Source: Pilaira anomala (Eukaryota; Mucoromycota; Mucoromycetes; Mucorales; Mucoraceae). From it: DNA of 64,000 bases. Shown here one piece after another: positions 61,781-64,000 of the stretch (position 1 is the first letter of the stretch; each line of letters opens with the position of its first letter). The DNA lies in NCBI GenBank assembly GCA_025716855.1, contig JAIXMQ010000102.1:1-64000 (forward strand), read 5' to 3'. The position numbers and the translations under genes are program-made. The notes beneath the pieces are model-generated. The model was not told the origin of the DNA. It made no database searches and worked only from the letters and a program-made list of their open reading frames with translations.

Positions 61781-62642
61781 CTATTTATTTGTTTTTAACC
61801 AACATACAACTACTTTATTTTAGGGACTGTCAGCGATTTGATATTCCACTCGTTTCGTTTAAAGCACATGAAAGTATTATCAATACCATGGATAGTTTGA
61901 ATCAACCAAACGAACCACAAGAATTAGTGACGGGCAGCAGAGATGGATGTGTTAAAGTGTGGGATATGCGACAACCTGAAAAAGCAGTTTTGACAGTTAA
62001 ATCTAAACAAAATTCCAAAGATATTTGGGCAGTTGCATACGGTACGTGTCTATATATAAAAGCGTTTTGTAGATACAAAGACTAAAAAGAAGATGGTTTG
62101 AATTCTAGGACAATTGAAAGGACAAAATGTCATTGCGGTGGGGTATGAAAACGGAGATATCAAATTATTTAATGTCAATAATTCACAGTATTTATGGGAA
62201 ACAAATGCTAAAGATGGTGTATGTTCGATTGACTTTGATCATCAAACACTCTGTATTGGTACTTTGGCTGGTGCGTTTGTGATTGATATATATACAGGAA
62301 AAATTACTGAAATACCCGTAAATACATTTTTTTTTTTTTTTTTTTGTAAATCTTTTCCTTTTTCTTCAAATGAGCTAATAACTTATTCATTCATAGTCTG
62401 CTGAAGATACAACATTATGGTCAGTTCGTCATATACCACAACAATCGAATTATTTGTCAGTAGCAGGTGGCGATGGTAACCTTTCTACATATGATCAAAC
62501 ATCACTTGGTCAACCCGTAGATGTCTTGAAATTATCCACACACCCTATCATTTCATTGGATTGGCATAAAGATAAAAAAGGATTATTTGCGTGTAGTTCA
62601 TTTGATGAATCGATTAAAGTGGGCATGATTCAAAATGTATAA
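61412..62642 (+). CDS. WD-repeat protein, WDR92/DNAAF10 (Monad) homologue
   Basis: Exons 61412-61582, 61641-61732, 61824-62041, 62109-62317, 62397-62642; 311 residues (human WDR92 357). It matches WDR92 along its length: YDTKWIPCSS, SHGTGKIAVYGL, ALRCSTFTGQSRNFATGDFDG, SFKAHESIINTMD, ELVTGSRDGCVKVWDMRQ, IAVGYENGDIKLF, WETNAKDGVCSIDFD, TLWSVRHIPQ, AGGDGNLSTY and PIISLDWHKDKKGLFACSSFD. WDR92 is a prefoldin-like/R2TP co-chaperone needed for axonemal dynein assembly in ciliated cells. The acceptor at 61640 with phase 0 gives the conserved second exon; a longer open frame across that intron is spurious. An A28 run sits in the second intron. Confidence 0.9.
61753..61780 (+). repeat. 28-nt poly-A tract in a WDR92-like intron
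   Basis: An uninterrupted A run in the 91-bp second intron of the WD-repeat gene, near its donor side. Confidence 0.9.
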
Positions 62643-63605
62643 AATAAAAAAGAAAAATAAACTACAGTGCTTCCACCAAATGTTTGAAAGTTCGACCACT
62701 TTTTTGAACTCTTCTACCCCCAAATGTTTGAGTTAATTTGACCATCTCTTCGAAAATAAATTAACTACTTGCAAATAAATTGACCAATGTTTTGGTCAAA
62801 TTGATTACAAAGGCTCTTTATTTAAGTATTTAGGAAAATAACTGACAAAATACTAGATGAACTTCATGTTTAAAAACGTCCGAATATTCTGTCAAATATT
62901 TTATACATATATGTACTTTCACTTTTTTTTTTTTTTTTTACTTTACTTTATTTAAATCCCATTTTTTTTTATTTTATTAAACTACATATATTTTATCACT
63001 AGTTCTTTTTTTTTTTAACTTATAAAAATTAAGGATTTGGTTTGAAGTCTGATTACTTAAAGGTTTTAAAAGTGGTTTTTATTTCACTATATTCGAGGGA
63101 CAACAACCTGATAATCGAAGGACAACAGGGGTGTACATAGGATTAATACTTTATCCTAGGACAGCGGCCCTATGTACGCCCCTGTTGTCCCTAAGAAGGC
63201 CGTTTTTTTTTTATGCACCAAATTGTCATGTCAGTATATGAAAATATCCTTTGAAAGTTAAAAGTGTTCATCGTTGCGCATAGGTATATTGTAGTAAGAG
63301 TTAAGAATATAGTCATAGTGCATTCACAGAATTAAAACTTAATTGAATGTTCAAGTGAAACATTCTCGCCAACTTTGATCACCTTTGAAAAAAAAAAAAA
63401 CATTTCGATTAGATTAAAATTAAACGACTAAAGGCTTTAGGTTGTTTTATTATTAGCATTGTTAAAATGGCAATCAATATGACTTCTTATTTTTTAATTG
63501 TCGAAGTGTATCTTGTACTCTTTCGTTGCTTATTTATAATATTTTGTAAATTTTATAATAAATCCGTAGGGATAATAATTGGGGGGCATTAGGCCTCCCA
63601 CTTGG
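62643..63605. other. Intergenic, about 960 bp, with inverted repeat
   Basis: AT-rich spacer after the WD-repeat gene. It has short repeats of AAATGTTTGA at 62679 and 62721, several T runs, and the inverted repeat at 63120-63190. No gene is supported. Confidence 0.55.
63120..63190. repeat. 22-bp inverted repeat with one mismatch, 27-nt loop
   Basis: Arms 63120-63141 and 63169-63190 (starting GGACAACAGGGG and ending GCCCCTGTTGTCC) pair in 21 of 22 positions. The loop can form a further small hairpin (AGGATTAA against TTTATCCT). GGACAACA also occurs once more just upstream, at about 63098-63105. This may be a foldback element or a structured RNA. Confidence 0.9.
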
Positions 63606-64000
63606 CTACCAAGTACCTCTCGTCCATCTACTTTCAATTTCGATATCATCAATAGAAGATGATTGTTTGTATAATGTGCTCTTCTTCTTCTTGTTTCTAG
63701 CATCTGTCTCCAAAGCCTTAACCAAAGTGGAAGCATTTTTGACCGCATGTTACTAATAATAATTATGGAATTTTAAGTTATTTATACCTTCATAAACTTT
63801 TTCGAAGACTTACCTTCACGCAGTTCAACCGAGGTATTTTTTTTTTCTTAAATCGCTTAAGAAAAGAACACTAGTTGGTAAATCAACCGAACCAATATAT
63901 TGTACCGTGTACAACCCAGGCGCAAAGAGTTTCATAATTTTAACCTCACCATCTGAACAATTGGCTTGAAAGCTTGGTACGATTAATATTTTTACTTCAT
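63606..64000 (-). pseudogene. Fragments of an unrecognised coding region at the right edge
   Basis: Two coding-like stretches are visible. The right one (about 64000-63814) reads ILIVPSFQANCSDGEVKIM and KLFAPGLYTVQYIGSVDLPTSVLFL, and ends at a good donor (GTAAGT at 63813). Its frame breaks at a T10/A10 run (63837-63846). The left one (about 63747-63606) reads NASTLVKALETDARNKKKK and SSSIDDIEIESRW, then stops. I could not join the two in one frame with standard splice sites. It may be a partial gene with a homopolymer error, or a decayed gene. The family is not recognised. Confidence 0.35.

Noticed and set aside
61594..62085. 163-residue ORF crossing WD-repeat exons two and three
   Set aside because: It reads exon 2 in the wrong frame and through an A28 intron run; the phase-0 join at 61641 gives the conserved WDR92 sequence.
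63126..63184. hAT-like element with [15 protein letters not shown]
   Set aside because: The bases flanking the arms are inverted (GGACAA/TTGTCC), not a direct 8-bp target duplication, and the inside is only a few tens of bases.

Overview
This is a eukaryotic, AT-rich window with gene organisation typical of an early-diverging fungus, most likely Mucoromycota (a Mucorales-like relative). Evidence: genes are compact with many 50-100 bp introns (GTAAG/GTATG donors, TAG/AAG acceptors). Homopolymer T/A tracts occur before starts and inside introns. Fungal genes include the exomer subunit Chs5, a Zn2Cys6 regulator, Noc2, Mak5 and Fab1. A non-LTR retrotransposon with a CCHC-knuckle ORF1 is also present. 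No tRNA, rRNA or CRISPR was recognised. The phylum call is inference from gene content and style, not a database match. All exon joins below were worked out by hand from splice signals and frame continuity, and they close to whole codons.

Layout. 1-5.5 kb, plus strand: an acetyl-CoA transporter (AT1/SLC33A1) open at the left edge, a PA-domain transmembrane RING-H2 E3 ligase, and a LACTB2-type metallo-beta-lactamase-fold nuclease. 5.5-13.2 kb, minus strand: a stand-alone CNH-domain protein, a DDX42-type DEAD-box helicase and Noc2. 13.4-20 kb, plus strand: a 70-codon ORF, about 2 kb without a clear gene, an AlaX-type tRNA-Ala editing protein (AARSD1-like) and the helicase Mak5/DDX24. 20.2-29.1 kb, minus strand: a 2,779-residue Fab1/PIKfyve lipid kinase in ten exons. 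30.9-34.3 kb, minus strand: two tandem paralogous O-fucosyltransferase-like type II membrane proteins. 34.6-35.5 kb, minus strand: ribulose-phosphate 3-epimerase. 35.9-39.0 kb, plus strand: a LINE whose reverse transcriptase has been deleted. 40.9-43.7 kb: a Zn2Cys6 transcription factor. 46.3-49.5 kb: an orphan protein and a convergent F-box-like protein. 49.9-53.9 kb: a mitochondrial tricarboxylate-type carrier and a UVSSA-like transcription-coupled repair factor. 54.2-56.7 kb: an aldo-keto reductase convergent with a short Chs5, with a perfect 53-nt palindrome between them. 57.6-62.6 kb: cytosolic isoleucyl-tRNA synthetase and a WDR92/DNAAF10-like WD-repeat protein. The right edge holds a 22-bp imperfect inverted repeat and fragments of an unrecognised coding region.

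Functionally these are mostly housekeeping genes: 60S ribosome assembly (Noc2, Mak5), splicing-type helicase, tRNA charging and proofreading (IleRS, AARSD1-like), endosomal phosphoinositide and cargo traffic (Fab1, Chs5, PA-RING ligase) and central metabolism. They are not an operon. I see no defence island or clearly new multi-gene system. The most unusual items are micro-exons that split catalytic or DNA-binding motifs (7, 13, 16 and 16 nt), the perfect palindrome, the RT-less LINE, and a WDR92 homologue in what looks like a fungus without flagella.
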